Source: Mycetocola spongiae (lineage in GTDB: Bacteria; Actinomycetota; Actinomycetes; Actinomycetales; Microbacteriaceae). Taken from it: DNA of 64,000 nucleotides. The position numbers and the translations under genes were made by a program. The notes under the pieces are model-generated. The model did no database searches. It saw only the letters and a list, made by a program, of their open reading frames with translations, and was not told where the DNA came from. The stretch covers positions 1,674,001-1,738,000 of the forward strand of contig NZ_CP080203.1 of NCBI RefSeq assembly GCF_020424085.1. The letters run 5' to 3'. Positions 1 through 10,253 of the stretch are shown piece by piece. Position 1 is the first letter of the stretch; each line of letters starts with the position of its first letter.

Positions 1-1054
1 CCAGGGCCAGATCCAGATAGCCGAGGATCGAGGTCAGCGGGGTGCGCAGCTCATGCGAGACCGAGGCGATCAGATCGTCCCGCGCGCGCAGGGCCTGCAG
101 TTCCGCGGTCACATCGCGCTGCACCATGACCGAGCCCGTGCGGGCACCGCGGACATCGGTCAGCTGTCGCCCGGTCACCGCGAGCGCGATGGGCGGCGCG
201 GATTCCGAGGTCATCCAAATCAGCTCATCCTCGAAGCTCTCCCCCGCGAGCAGGCGCTCGAGCGGGAGCTGCTCGCGGCACAGCGGCGTCTGCCGGTCCC
301 GCCCGAAGATTCTGCCCTCGGCCTGGGCGCTGGCATGCGAGCCATAGCGCAGCTTGAGTAGCCGAAACGCCTCATTGCGGTGGGTGCGCCGCCCGTTCCG
401 GTCATAGGCCACCACCGCGAAGCTCACCGCATTCAGCACGGCATCGAGCATAAGCTCCTGCGCGCGGGCGTGATCAAAGGACTGGGTCATCAGCGTGGAC
501 TGCCGCTTCAGCAGCACGCGCTGGGCCGCGGTGCGCCGCGCGGTTTGGTATGTCGCGGTGGAGACAAAAATCAGGGAGATCGGCAGCAGGAGCAGCCGCG
601 GAATATCCGCGAGGCTTAGCCCATCGGTCTCCGTACCCACGGAAAACCACAGCGCGAGGGAGGATACGGTGGGGCCGAGGAAGGCCCCGTTGCGCCCAAA
701 ATAGCCCGCGAGCCAGGTCACGGGGAAGACCAGGAGCAGACCCGCGCCGAGCGCGGGCTCCCCCATCCGGATCATGACTATCGCGAGGATATCGACCACG
801 GGCAGCAGCATCACGAGCCAGCGCGGCCAGAGCGACCAGGGCAGCACGGCCGCGGCCATCGTGACCATAAAGATCACCACCACGCCGCTGATAAACAGCT
901 CATTGCGCAGCGTGACCGGATCCAGCAGCAGGCTCACCGTGATCGTGATCAGCACCACCACCGCCAGCAGCAGCTGCGTCATAAATACGTCGCGCTCGAG
1001 GCGGTTTCCGGGGGCCAGGGCGGGGGAAGCCGGGGCCGCGGGAGAAGTAGTCAT
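1..1054 (-). CDS. Sensor histidine kinase, C-terminal part outside window
   Basis: Membrane sensor kinase of a two-component system; only the N-terminal 351 residues are in the window and the ATPase domain lies beyond position 1. Reading the minus strand from ATG 1054 gives a short cytoplasmic tail, about six hydrophobic helices (residues 20-190), a PAS-like linker (about 210-320) and then the H-box VSHELRTPLTSILGYL just before the window edge. The His in HELRTP is the predicted phosphorylation site. The partner regulator is not visible and may lie outside the window. The gene faces away from asd across a strong hairpin at 1071-1109. The signal is unknown. Confidence 0.85.
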   Translation of the reverse strand, partial: MTTSPAAPASPALAPGNRLERDVFMTQLLLAVVVLITITVSLLLDPVTLRNELFISGVVVIFMVTMAAAVLPWSLWPRWLVMLLPVVDILAIVMIRMGEPALGAGLLLVFPVTWLAGYFGRNGAFLGPTVSSLALWFSVGTETDGLSLADIPRLLLLPISLIFVSTATYQTARRTAAQRVLLKRQSTLMTQSFDHARAQELMLDAVLNAVSFAVVAYDRNGRRTHRNEAFRLLKLRYGSHASAQAEGRIFGRDRQTPLCREQLPLERLLAGESFEDELIWMTSESAPPIALAVTGRQLTDVRGARTGSVMVQRDVTAELQALRARDDLIASVSHELRTPLTSILGYLDLAL

Positions 1055-1070
1055 GGCACGACAATAACAG

Positions 1071-1109
1071 CCGGCCGGGACCCCCGAGGTGTTCGGGGGT
1101 CCCGGCCGG
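1071..1109. terminator. Terminator hairpin downstream of asd
   Basis: An 18-base arm starting CCGGCCGGGACCCCC pairs with its complement around a 3-4-base loop. It lies between the end of asd and the start of the truncated kinase gene, so it most likely ends the lysC-asd transcript. There is no T-run, which is common for terminators in high-G+C actinobacteria. Confidence 0.7.
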
Positions 1110-1127
1110 GAAACTGCGGGTTGCGGG

Positions 1128-2198
<1,071 letters not shown>

Positions 2199-2237
2199 TC
2201 AGATGGCGCCCGGCGTGGCGGGCGGCGGATACGGCCG

Positions 2238-2268
2238 CGCGCCGGCCGGAAGTATTCCGGTCGGCGCG
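2238..2268 (-). terminator. Hairpin between lysC and asd
   Basis: CGCGCCGGCCGGAA pairs with TTCCGGTCGGCGCG (one G-U type mismatch) around a three-base loop. In the direction of transcription it follows lysC and precedes asd. It has no T-run, so it may act as a partial terminator or an mRNA-stabilising element, not a full stop. Function is inferred from position only. Confidence 0.45.
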
Positions 2269-2296
2269 AGGCCTCAAAAACGGGTGTAGGGGGTGG

Positions 2297-2815
2297 TTAG
2301 CGGCCGGTTCCGGCGTAAACGATGGCCTCGATCTCGTTGTCCAGGCCAAAGACCGAGTGCACCACGCGGGCGGCCTCGTTAACCGAGTCGGCGCGGGTGA
2401 CAACCGAGATGCGGATCTCACTCGTGGAGATCATCTCGATATTAATCGACGCCTTATGCAGCGCATCAAAGAGCTTCGCCGAGACACCGGTATTGGCCTT
2501 CATGCCGGCGCCAACCAGCGCAAGCTTGCCGATCTGGTCGTCGTGCTGCACCGAGGCAAAGCCGATGGCGTCCTTCTCGTTGCGCAGCGCGGTGAGCACC
2601 AGCTGGGCCTCGGATTTGGGCAGGGTGAAGGAGATATCGGTCAGGCCCGTGGCGGCGGCCGAAACATTCTGCACGATCATGTCCACATTGGCCTCGGTCT
2701 TGGCGATGATGCCAAAGATCTGCGCGGCCTTACCGGGAACATCGGGCACGCCGACGACGGTGATCTTGGCCTCGCTCAGGTCGGTGGCGACACCGGTGAC
2801 GATGGGCTGTTCCAT
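2297..2815 (-). CDS. Embedded aspartate kinase beta subunit (internal start in lysC)
   Basis: Same frame as lysC. A near-perfect ribosome-binding site, AAGGAGGGTGACGCC, sits directly before an internal ATG at 2815. Translation from there gives 172 residues starting [17 protein letters not shown], exactly the ACT-domain region. Corynebacterium aspartate kinase is an alpha2beta2 enzyme made from such nested starts, and the same size is expected here. The start signal is seen; use of it in this organism is inferred. Confidence 0.75.
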   Translation of the reverse strand: MEQPIVTGVATDLSEAKITVVGVPDVPGKAAQIFGIIAKTEANVDMIVQNVSAAATGLTDISFTLPKSEAQLVLTALRNEKDAIGFASVQHDDQIGKLALVGAGMKANTGVSAKLFDALHKASINIEMISTSEIRISVVTRADSVNEAARVVHSVFGLDNEIEAIVYAGTGR

Positions 2816-3562
2816 GGCGTCACCCTCCTTCGGGTTATAGACGAGGGTACCCTCGTTATTGGTAAATGATGAACGAACGTGGAGCGTGACGCCGTGGCGC
2901 CGCGCAAACTCCACGGCGCGGATATAAAGCACCTTGGCGCCATTGGCGGCGAGCTCGAGCATTTCCTCTGTGGTGATCTTATCGAGCTTGCGGGCCAGCG
3001 GCACGACGCGCGGATCGGACGTGAAGACGCCGTCCACATCGGTATAGATCTCGCAGACATCCGCGTGCAGCGCCGCGGCCAGGGCCACCGCGGTGGTATC
3101 GGAGCCGCCGCGGCCGAGGGTGGTGATATCGGCGGTGTCCTGGGACAGGCCCTGGAAACCGGCAACGATCACGATTGCGCCCTCGTCCAGCGCCTGGCGC
3201 ACCCGCACCGGGTCCACCTCCACGATGCGCGCGGCACCGTGGTGGGTATCGGTGCGCATTCCGGCCTGCGGGCCGGAGAAGGAACGCGCGTCATAGCCCA
3301 TCGATTTAATCGCCATCGCGAGCAGGGCCACGGCGATGCGCTCCCCGCTGGAGAGCAGCATGTCCAGCTCGCGCTGGTCCGGGAGCGGGGAGACCTCATG
3401 GGCGAGATCCAGCAGCTCATCCGTGGAATCACCCATGGCCGAGACGGCCACCACCACGTCATGCCCGGCCTTGCGGGTGTCAATAATTCGCTTGGCGACG
3501 CGCTTAATGCTCTCGGCGTCGGCTACCGACGATCCGCCGTATTTTTGCACGATAAGGCTCAC
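2297..3562 (-). CDS. lysC: Aspartate kinase (alpha subunit)
   Basis: Phosphorylates aspartate, the committed step of the aspartate family of amino acids and of diaminopimelate for peptidoglycan. The 421 residues begin with the kinase signature KYGGSSV, carry the amino-acid kinase domain to about residue 240, and end in two ACT domains (about 260-410) that in this family bind lysine and threonine for feedback inhibition. As in corynebacteria, a second start inside the gene at 2815 would yield the regulatory ACT subunit separately. The gene is first in a lysC-asd unit. Confidence 0.97.
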   Translation of the reverse strand: MSLIVQKYGGSSVADAESIKRVAKRIIDTRKAGHDVVVAVSAMGDSTDELLDLAHEVSPLPDQRELDMLLSSGERIAVALLAMAIKSMGYDARSFSGPQAGMRTDTHHGAARIVEVDPVRVRQALDEGAIVIVAGFQGLSQDTADITTLGRGGSDTTAVALAAALHADVCEIYTDVDGVFTSDPRVVPLARKLDKITTEEMLELAANGAKVLYIRAVEFARRHGVTLHVRSSFTNNEGTLVYNPKEGDAMEQPIVTGVATDLSEAKITVVGVPDVPGKAAQIFGIIAKTEANVDMIVQNVSAAATGLTDISFTLPKSEAQLVLTALRNEKDAIGFASVQHDDQIGKLALVGAGMKANTGVSAKLFDALHKASINIEMISTSEIRISVVTRADSVNEAARVVHSVFGLDNEIEAIVYAGTGR

Positions 3563-3582
3563 GTGAAACTCCTGATAAGAAT

Positions 3583-3599
3583 GCGGGCGCTACGCCCGC
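3583..3599. terminator. Hairpin between recR and lysC
   Basis: GCGGGCG-CTA-CGCCCGC, followed on the plus strand by GGGGTTTTT. It sits just downstream of recR and upstream of lysC, both on the minus strand, so it could separate the dnaX-recR and lysC-asd transcripts. The T-run faces the plus direction, so efficiency on the minus strand is uncertain. Confidence 0.4.
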
Positions 3600-3649
3600 G
3601 GGGTTTTTAGTCTAGAACGCCGCGAATAACAGATTTGGCATGTTACGAG

Positions 3650-4246
3650 CTAGCCAACGACGGTGCGGCCCTCGAAGGCGCGGCCGAGGGTAATCTCATC
3701 GGCGTATTCGAGGTCGCCGCCCACCGGCAGTCCGGAGGCAAGGCGGGTGACCTTGATGTCCAGGGTGGTGAGCAAACGGCTGAGGTAGGTGGCGGTGGCC
3801 TCCCCCTCAAGGTTGGGGTCTGTGGCGAGGATAACCTCGGTGACGGTGCCATCGGCGAGGCGCTGCATGAGCTGGCGGATGCGCAGATCATCGGGGCCCA
3901 CGCCGTCGATGGGGCTGATTGCCCCACCCAGCACGTGATACAGGCCGCGGAACTCGCGGGTGCGCTCGATGGCGACCACGTCCTTGGCCTCCTCCACCAC
4001 ACAGATAAAGGTTTGGTTGCGGCGCGGATCGCGGCAGATGCCGCAGGTTTCCTCCTCGGCCACGTTGCCGCATATCGAGCAGAAGTGCACGCGCGTGCGG
4101 ATCTCGCCGAGGATCTCGGAGAGCCGGGTGACGTCAAAGCTCTCGGTCTGCAGGATGTGGAATGCGATGCGCTGCGCGGATTTGGGACCGATGCCGGGCA
4201 GGCGACCGAACTCCTCGATCAGTTCCTGAACAATTCCCTCGTACAT
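3650..4246 (-). CDS. recR: Recombination mediator RecR
   Basis: Works with RecO (and RecF) to load RecA at single-strand gaps. The 198 residues have the family architecture: a helix-hairpin-helix region near the N-terminus ([16 protein letters not shown]), a four-cysteine zinc finger (CSIC...CGIC, about residues 56-71), then a Toprim domain with [11 protein letters not shown]. The gene begins 9 bp after dnaX ends, the classic dnaX-recR arrangement, and is presumably co-transcribed with it. Confidence 0.97.
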   Translation of the reverse strand: MYEGIVQELIEEFGRLPGIGPKSAQRIAFHILQTESFDVTRLSEILGEIRTRVHFCSICGNVAEEETCGICRDPRRNQTFICVVEEAKDVVAIERTREFRGLYHVLGGAISPIDGVGPDDLRIRQLMQRLADGTVTEVILATDPNLEGEATATYLSRLLTTLDIKVTRLASGLPVGGDLEYADEITLGRAFEGRTVVG

Positions 4247-4255
4247 GTGGTCCTC

Positions 4256-6823
4256 TTAGTTGCCGCGGTCGAAGCGGGTTGCGGGGATATAGACCTGTTC
4301 CTCCAGGAACACGGCGCCGAGCATTTCACGCACAACGGCCTCACCGTAGCGGTTGCCCTGGCTCGGCGCAAAACGAGCGCTCGGGGCATCGCGCCGGGCG
4401 GGTGCCGACGCGGCGGGTGCCGAGGCGGTTTTGGGGGCGGCGGGCTCGGGGCTCGCGGGAGGTGCGTCGTAGACGGGGGCGAAGGGTTCATCGGAGGGCG
4501 CGGCGGGGCGCACCGGGGAGGCCACATCGCCGATGCGCACGGCGCCGCCCGAGACCAGGCCACCGGGGACCGGGGCATCCGAGGCGATCATCGCGCGCGG
4601 GGGGATAGCGGCTCCCGGGGGAATGGCCGCTCCCGGGGGAATCACGGGGGTTCCGGGAGCGGCGCCGCGGGGGCCACCGCCCCGGGTGGGGCCGCCCCCG
4701 CGGGGGCCGCCGGGATCGGGGAACGGCGGCTCATCCTCGGAGGGCGGAGCGTCGTTATCGTCGGGGAAGGGGATGCCGTCCACCTCGCTCACCGCGGGCG
4801 GGGCCGCCGGGGCGGCCGCGCGCGCGGCGGCTTCCGGGGCCGGAGCCGGAGGTTCCGCCACCGTCGGGGCTGCCGCGGGTGCGGGGGCGGAGGAGCCGGG
4901 AATGGCCACCACGTCCCAGCCGGAGGAGCTCGCGGGGGCAGCGGGTTCGGAGACAGCGCGAGCGGGGGCCGCGGAATACGAGGAGCTCGCGGGGGGCTTT
5001 TGCGCAGCGGGCGCGGGCTCGGCGGGCTTCGTCGCGGCCCGTGCCGGAGAGGACTGCGCCGGAGTGGGCTGCGCCGGGGCAGACTGTGCCGGGGCGGGCG
5101 GGCGCGCGGGTGCGGCCCCATCGGAGTCGAGGCGGGCAATAAATTTCACGCTCAGGCCCAGCACGTCCACGATCGCCGCGCGCACATGCGTGCTCACGCC
5201 CTCGCCATTGGGTGCAACCTGGCGGAAGCCATCGGCATCCTTCTGGCTCGGGAAACTCAGCGTGAGAATATCGTCGTTCAGCGCACGCACCGTGGCGGTG
5301 GCGGCAACCATCCACGCGGCGCGCTTGCCCGCGGCCAGGCGCTCCAGGATCTCGGGCCAGGCGTGCTTCAGCTGGGCCAGCGTGACCGGGGTGCTCGGGG
5401 TCGCGGCAGCGACCGCCGGAGCGGCGGGAGCGGGAGCGGAAGCCTGCGCGGCGGGAGCCTGCGCGGCAGAAGCCTGCGCGGCAGGAGCCGGAGCCTGCGT
5501 AGGAGCCTGCGCGGCGGGAGCGGCGGCCGGGCGAGCGGCGGGACGCCCCGCGCCCCCGGCGGCCCGCGCCAGATCGGCACCCGAGAGACCCCCGGGATTA
5601 CCCGCGGCCCGCGCGAGCGCGGCCCCGGAGAGCGCGGCGGGCTCGGCGGGACCCACGGCCCCACCCTCCACGCGCCGCTCCAGGCGTTCCACCCGCACCA
5701 GCGCACCACGATCGCTCTCGTCCACGGCCGGAACCAGCACCCGCGCCACCATCAGTTCCAGGTGCAGGCGCGGGGCCGAGGCGCCGCTCATCTCGGAGAG
5801 CGCGGCGTTTACAATATCGGCCGTGCGGCTAAGCGCCGCCTGGCCAAAGGCATGGGCCTGCACGGCATAGCGGTCAAGCTCATCCTGGGGAACCCCGCGC
5901 AGCACGGCCGCGGCGGCATCACCCGTGGCACCCACCACGATCAGATCGCGCAGGCGCTCCAGGAGGTCGTCCACAAAACGGCGCGGATCCTGACCCGTTT
6001 GAATCACGCTGTCCACGGCCGCAAACGCGGCCCCGGCATCGCGCGCCGCCAATGCATCGATGGCCTCGTCCAGGAGCGAGGAGTGGGTATAACCCAGCAG
6101 GGCCACGGCCCGCTCATATTCCACCGTGCCCTCCTCGGAACCCGCGATCAGCTGGTCCAGGAGGGAAAGGGTATCGCGCGCCGAACCGCCGCCCGCGCGC
6201 ACCACGAGGGAGAGCACCCCGGCCTCGACCGTGATGTTCTCGGAGGCGCACATCTGTTCCACATAGGCCAGCATCTGTGCGGGCGGGATCAGCCGGAAGG
6301 GATAGTGGTGGGTGCGCGAACGAATCGTGCCGATCACCTTATCCGGCTCGGTGGTGGCGAAGATGAACTTCACGTGTTCCGGCGGCTCCTCCACGATCTT
6401 CAGGAGCGCGTTAAAACCATTCGCCGTGACCATATGGGCCTCGTCGAGGATAAAAATTTTATAGCGGTCGCGGGCCGGGGCGAAGACCGCGCGCTCGCGC
6501 AGATCGCGCGCATCGTCCACACCACCGTGGCTCGCGGCGTCAATCTCGACCACGTCGAGGGAACCCCCGCCGTCCCGGCTGAGCTCCACACAGCTCGGGC
6601 ATACGCCACACGGGGTATCGGTGGGGCCCTCGGCACAGTTCAGGCAGCGCGCAAGGATGCGCGCGGAGGTGGTTTTTCCGCAGCCGCGCGGGCCGGAGAA
6701 AAGATAGGCGTGATTCACGCGATTGGTGCGCAGGGCCGTCATCAACGGATCGGTCACCTGAGACTGACCGATCAGTTCGGCAAAGGATTCGGGCCGATAA
6801 CGGCGATACAGAGCGGTAACCAC
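4256..6823 (-). CDS. dnaX: DNA polymerase III subunit gamma/tau
   Basis: Clamp-loader ATPase of the replicative polymerase. The GTG start at 6823 gives 855 residues. Walker A is GPRGCGKTTSARIL near residue 46, a zinc-binding Cys cluster follows (CLNCAEG...CGVCPSC), then the DEAH-type Walker B ILDEAHM and the SRTHHY sensor region. From about residue 395 the protein becomes a long Ala/Pro-rich linker with repeated AQAPAAQA-like units, then a small conserved block near 500-560 and a further low-complexity tail. No slippery site for a programmed frameshift was seen, so only the full-length tau-like product is predicted. Confidence 0.96.
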   Translation of the reverse strand: MVTALYRRYRPESFAELIGQSQVTDPLMTALRTNRVNHAYLFSGPRGCGKTTSARILARCLNCAEGPTDTPCGVCPSCVELSRDGGGSLDVVEIDAASHGGVDDARDLRERAVFAPARDRYKIFILDEAHMVTANGFNALLKIVEEPPEHVKFIFATTEPDKVIGTIRSRTHHYPFRLIPPAQMLAYVEQMCASENITVEAGVLSLVVRAGGGSARDTLSLLDQLIAGSEEGTVEYERAVALLGYTHSSLLDEAIDALAARDAGAAFAAVDSVIQTGQDPRRFVDDLLERLRDLIVVGATGDAAAAVLRGVPQDELDRYAVQAHAFGQAALSRTADIVNAALSEMSGASAPRLHLELMVARVLVPAVDESDRGALVRVERLERRVEGGAVGPAEPAALSGAALARAAGNPGGLSGADLARAAGGAGRPAARPAAAPAAQAPTQAPAPAAQASAAQAPAAQASAPAPAAPAVAAATPSTPVTLAQLKHAWPEILERLAAGKRAAWMVAATATVRALNDDILTLSFPSQKDADGFRQVAPNGEGVSTHVRAAIVDVLGLSVKFIARLDSDGAAPARPPAPAQSAPAQPTPAQSSPARAATKPAEPAPAAQKPPASSSYSAAPARAVSEPAAPASSSGWDVVAIPGSSAPAPAAAPTVAEPPAPAPEAAARAAAPAAPPAVSEVDGIPFPDDNDAPPSEDEPPFPDPGGPRGGGPTRGGGPRGAAPGTPVIPPGAAIPPGAAIPPRAMIASDAPVPGGLVSGGAVRIGDVASPVRPAAPSDEPFAPVYDAPPASPEPAAPKTASAPAASAPARRDAPSARFAPSQGNRYGEAVVREMLGAVFLEEQVYIPATRFDRGN
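5440..5530. repeat. Short degenerate tandem repeats in the dnaX linker
   Basis: Repeats built on GCCTGCGCGGC with GGGAG or AGAAG spacers, each encoding Ala/Gln/Pro-rich linker residues of DnaX. They are in frame and look like ordinary low-complexity expansion. Confidence 0.6.
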
Positions 6824-6832
6824 ATCCCCAGT

Positions 6833-8293
6833 CTAATCGGGACGGCCGACCTCCGGGGAGGGTGCGAGGCTGGGTATGGCAATTCCCAGGTCGGAGAGCG
6901 CCGCGCGCGCGGCATAAAAACCGCCGCTGCCGTGCACGCCGGGCCCCGGGGGCACCGCCGCCGACCCCAGATATAGACCCGGGGTGGGCGTGCGCCAGGG
7001 CTCGCGGGCAAGCCGCGGCCGGGCCAAAAGCTGAGCAAAATTGGTGGCGCCGGAGCCAATATCTCCGCCGATAAAATTGGGGTTTCGGGCCTCCAATTGG
7101 CACGCGCTGGTGGCCGCCGAACCGAGGATCAGGTCCCGGAATCCGGGCGCATAGCGCTCGATCTCGGCGCTAATATACTCGGTGGCATCCAGGTCGCTGC
7201 CCGCGGGAACATGCACATAGGCCCAGAGCGCGGCGCTGCCCGCGGGGGCGCGTGTGGAATCCACGAGGCTCGGCTGAACCACAAGAATATAGGGCTGCTC
7301 CACGAGGTTGCCGCGGGCCACCGCTCGCTCGGAGGCGGCCACCTGCGCCGCGGTTCCCCCCAGGTGCACCGTGGGGGACTCCCGCAGCTCCTGCGCGCTC
7401 CAGGGCACGGGGCCCGAGAGCGCAAAATCCACCTTCGCGCTTCCGTTGCCATAGCGGAAGCGGCGCAGCGAGCGGAGATATTTTGTCGGCAGCACATCCG
7501 CCCCGATCGCGGCCAGATCCCGCGCGGAGGTATCGCAGAGCACCACCGCGGCATCACCCACGTCGTGGATCGACGCGATCCGCACACCCGTTGTGATCCG
7601 GCCGCCGTGCGCGCGCAGATCCTCCACGAGGGCCGCGGTGACCGCGCCCGCACCCCCGATCGGCAGGGGCCAGCCGCGCGGGCCGTGCGCATGCGCGGCG
7701 AGCACAACCCCCACCGCGGTGAGCGCAAGCGAGCGGGTATTGCCGATCCCGTGGGCCGCCGCCCCCGCAAAAAGCGCGCGGGCGTTTTCACCGCCGAGGC
7801 GCGGCAACCCGGCGGGGAAATTGGCCAGCACCGAGCCGGCGAGACGGGCCGCCAGCACGGGGTGGCGCGGCCCCTCCGCGAGCGGGGCTCCGAGCAGGCC
7901 CGCGAGTTCGGGGAGCCGCCGCGAGAGCCCCTCAAAGGCCCGCGTCCAGGCCCGGCCATCGCGGCCCAGCCCTGCGGCCGTGCGCCGAATATCGCGATAG
8001 GCCACCGCGATCCGATCCGGGGCGATACCGTGCGCAAAGGAGATATCGGGGGTCACATAGGGTACCCGCTCGGTCAGGCCAAACGCGCGAAAAAACTCCG
8101 AGGTCATCGCCATCGGATGCACCGCTGAGCCCACATCGTGATGGAAGCCCGGCAGCGTCAGCTCCTCGGTGCGGCAGCCGCCCCCGGGCACGGAATCGGA
8201 TTCATAAACGGTGACATCCAGCCCGGCCCGGGCGAGGGTGACCGCGCCGACCAGGCCGTTGGGACCGCTACCGATTACCGCCGCTGTGACCAT
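6833..8293 (-). CDS. CrtI/phytoene-desaturase-like FAD oxidoreductase
   Basis: FAD-dependent amine-oxidase/phytoene-desaturase superfamily protein, 486 residues. The N-terminal dinucleotide-binding motif is IGSGPNGLVGAVTLARAG with GGGCRTEE after it; the C-terminal FAD-binding block has GLYLGSAAVPPGPGVHGSGG. No carotenoid genes lie nearby, so it is more likely one of the PYROXD2-like oxidoreductases of unknown substrate. The start was placed at ATG 8293 because TAGACT at 8306-8301 would be a -10 box about 7 nt upstream, implying a leaderless mRNA. The GTG at 8299 is an alternative. Confidence 0.8.
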   Translation of the reverse strand: MVTAAVIGSGPNGLVGAVTLARAGLDVTVYESDSVPGGGCRTEELTLPGFHHDVGSAVHPMAMTSEFFRAFGLTERVPYVTPDISFAHGIAPDRIAVAYRDIRRTAAGLGRDGRAWTRAFEGLSRRLPELAGLLGAPLAEGPRHPVLAARLAGSVLANFPAGLPRLGGENARALFAGAAAHGIGNTRSLALTAVGVVLAAHAHGPRGWPLPIGGAGAVTAALVEDLRAHGGRITTGVRIASIHDVGDAAVVLCDTSARDLAAIGADVLPTKYLRSLRRFRYGNGSAKVDFALSGPVPWSAQELRESPTVHLGGTAAQVAASERAVARGNLVEQPYILVVQPSLVDSTRAPAGSAALWAYVHVPAGSDLDATEYISAEIERYAPGFRDLILGSAATSACQLEARNPNFIGGDIGSGATNFAQLLARPRLAREPWRTPTPGLYLGSAAVPPGPGVHGSGGFYAARAALSDLGIAIPSLAPSPEVGRPD

Positions 8294-8320
8294 GGTCACC
8301 AGTCTAGGGGCGCGCCCCTC

Positions 8321-8347
8321 GGGGCGGGAGTCCCCGGCTCCCGCCCC
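8321..8347 (-). terminator. Terminator hairpin after the ABC permease gene
   Basis: GGGGCGGGAG-TCCCCGG-CTCCCGCCCC immediately after the permease stop codon at 8356. It probably ends the four-gene export operon. Confidence 0.65.
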
Positions 8348-8355
8348 TGCCCGGG

Positions 8356-9564
8356 CTACACCCCGCGCAATGCCTCCGCGGGGGTCAGGCCCGAGGCGCG
8401 CCAGGCGGGCAGCATCCCGGCGAGCGCCCCCACGCCCAGCGCCAGCACCGGCGCGGCCAGCAGCGTGAGCGGATCGAGGCGGAAGAGCTGCCCGGTGAGC
8501 GCCGAATAAACGCCGGTCCCGAGGATGCCCAGGGCCGCACCGATCAGCCCCCCGATCAGCGAGAGCAGCATCGCCTCGGCAATAAACTGTCCGGCCACAT
8601 CGCGCCTTCTGGCCCCGAGGGCCCGGCGCAGCCCGATCTCGCCGCGGCGTTCGATCACCGCGACCACCATCGTATTGGCCACCCCGATGCCTCCCACCAG
8701 CAGGGCGATTCCGCCGAGCCCCAGGGCGAGGGTTCCGAGCGAGTCATCGGCCTGGGCGCGGGCATCGGCAAAATCGGAGAGCTTCGAGACCGCCACCTTC
8801 TCGGGGCGGGCCGGATTGGCGGTGGCCGCGAGCACGTTGCGCACCGCTCCCACGGCCGCGGGGGTTGTGCGCAGATAGATCATCGTGATCTCCCCGGCCC
8901 CGGTTTCCCCGACCGCCGCGCGCTCGGGCCAGAGCGTTTCCTGCAACCATTTATGGCCCACAAAAACGCTATCGTCCACGCCCGGCGCCAGCTCAACCGA
9001 GGAGAGTATCCCCAGCACCTGATGCCAGGAGCCGCCGAGCCACACCCGCTGCCCGGGCTCGCTGATGCCGAGGGTGATCGCGGCACGCGCGCCGAGGACC
9101 GCGGTGGGCAGCGCCTCGGTGGCCTCGCTGAACCACACACCCGAGGTCATCCGGGCGTCCAGCGCGGTGAGCAGGTCACGATCGGCCCCAAAAACCTTGA
9201 TGCCGCCGGAGTTTCGGGCGGGCACCAGGTCATTGCGATAGACCTTCACCCCCTTGGGGGCGCCATAGACGGTACCCACCGCCTCCACGGGGCCGATCCG
9301 GCCGATCATCTCCGGGGACTGCGCGGGCAGAGCCTCCTCATTGGGGGCGACGGTGAGCAGGTTGGCCCCCGCGCCGTCCAGCTCCGCGAGGAACTGGGCC
9401 CGATTGGAGGCGGCGATCCCGGAGATCGCCACGAGTGCCGCGATGCCCACCGCGATTCCGATTGCCGAGAGCACCGTGCGCAGCGGGCGCGCGGTGGCCC
9501 CGATCAGTGCGGCACCCCAGAGGTCGCGCGGGCGCACCCGGGTGCGGCGGCGTGAAATTTTCAA
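8356..9564 (-). CDS. MacB/FtsX-type ABC transporter permease
   Basis: Permease of a MacB-like tripartite-type exporter, 402 residues. One N-terminal membrane helix (about 22-48, LSAIGIAVGIAALVAISGI), a large extracellular MacB core domain (about 50-270), then three C-terminal helices with the FtsX signature ERRGEIGLRRALGARRRD. Its start overlaps the stop of the ATPase gene by 4 bp (ATGA). Proteins of this type with separate adaptor and ATPase usually export peptides, lipids or drugs or act as mechanotransmitters; the substrate here is unknown. Confidence 0.9.
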   Translation of the reverse strand: MKISRRRTRVRPRDLWGAALIGATARPLRTVLSAIGIAVGIAALVAISGIAASNRAQFLAELDGAGANLLTVAPNEEALPAQSPEMIGRIGPVEAVGTVYGAPKGVKVYRNDLVPARNSGGIKVFGADRDLLTALDARMTSGVWFSEATEALPTAVLGARAAITLGISEPGQRVWLGGSWHQVLGILSSVELAPGVDDSVFVGHKWLQETLWPERAAVGETGAGEITMIYLRTTPAAVGAVRNVLAATANPARPEKVAVSKLSDFADARAQADDSLGTLALGLGGIALLVGGIGVANTMVVAVIERRGEIGLRRALGARRRDVAGQFIAEAMLLSLIGGLIGAALGILGTGVYSALTGQLFRLDPLTLLAAPVLALGVGALAGMLPAWRASGLTPAEALRGV

Positions 9565-10253
9565 GACTCATCCCTCTCGTCCGTGATGATGGATCCATCG
9601 CGAATCGTGATCCGGCGCGGCATGCCCGCGGCGATCTGCTGATCGTGGGTAATCACGATCACCGTGGTGCCCTCGGCCGCGAGATCCCGCAGGAGCGTCA
9701 TGATCTCGGCCCCGGTGGCGGTATCCAGCGCGCCCGTGGGTTCATCGGCGAAGATGATCCGCGGGCTTTTCACCAGGGCCCGGGCGATCGCCACGCGCTG
9801 CTGCTGGCCGCCGGAGAGTTGCCCGGGCCGATGCCCGAGGCGCTCGGCCAGCCCCACCCGGCGCAGCGCGTCCTCGGCCCGGCGCAGGCGTTCGCGCCGC
9901 GGAGCCCCGGTATAGAGCAGCCCGGTAGCCACATTCTGTAGCGCGCTGAGGCTCGGCACCAGAAAAAACTGCTGAAAAATGAATGCCAGATATTCGGCGC
10001 GCAGCGCGGCCCGGCGCGGGTCACCCAGGCCCGCTACCCGCTCCCCCGCGAGATAAACCTCGCCCGTGCTGGGGTTTTCCAGGGTGCCCATGATCGAGAG
10101 CAGCGTGGTTTTTCCCGAGCCCGAGGGCCCCACAATGGCCACCAGTTCGCCGGGAAGAAACTCCAGCGAGGTGTCCTCCAGCACCCGGGTGGGTGGGCTG
10201 GTTGGGTATTCCTTGGTGACGCGGGTGAGCGAGAGGATCGGGTCCGCGCTCAT
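9561..10253 (-). CDS. ABC transporter ATP-binding protein (LolD/MacB type)
   Basis: ATPase of the export system, 230 residues. Walker A GPSGSGKTT, signature LSGGQQQRVAIARALV, Walker B IIFADEPTGALD, and the downstream switch His in VITHDQQ are all intact. It overlaps the adaptor gene upstream and the permease downstream by 4 bp each, so the three are translationally coupled. Confidence 0.95.
   Translation of the reverse strand: MSADPILSLTRVTKEYPTSPPTRVLEDTSLEFLPGELVAIVGPSGSGKTTLLSIMGTLENPSTGEVYLAGERVAGLGDPRRAALRAEYLAFIFQQFFLVPSLSALQNVATGLLYTGAPRRERLRRAEDALRRVGLAERLGHRPGQLSGGQQQRVAIARALVKSPRIIFADEPTGALDTATGAEIMTLLRDLAAEGTTVIVITHDQQIAAGMPRRITIRDGSIITDERDES

Noticed and set aside
4256-6823. Programmed frameshift in dnaX
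   Set aside because: No A-rich slippery heptamer with downstream stem was seen; gamma is not predicted.
3635-6976. Very long plus-strand open frame (over 1100 codons) opposite recR and dnaX
   Set aside because: It is the antisense shadow of recR-dnaX in G+C-rich DNA; it has Gly/Arg/His-rich sequence and no family motifs.
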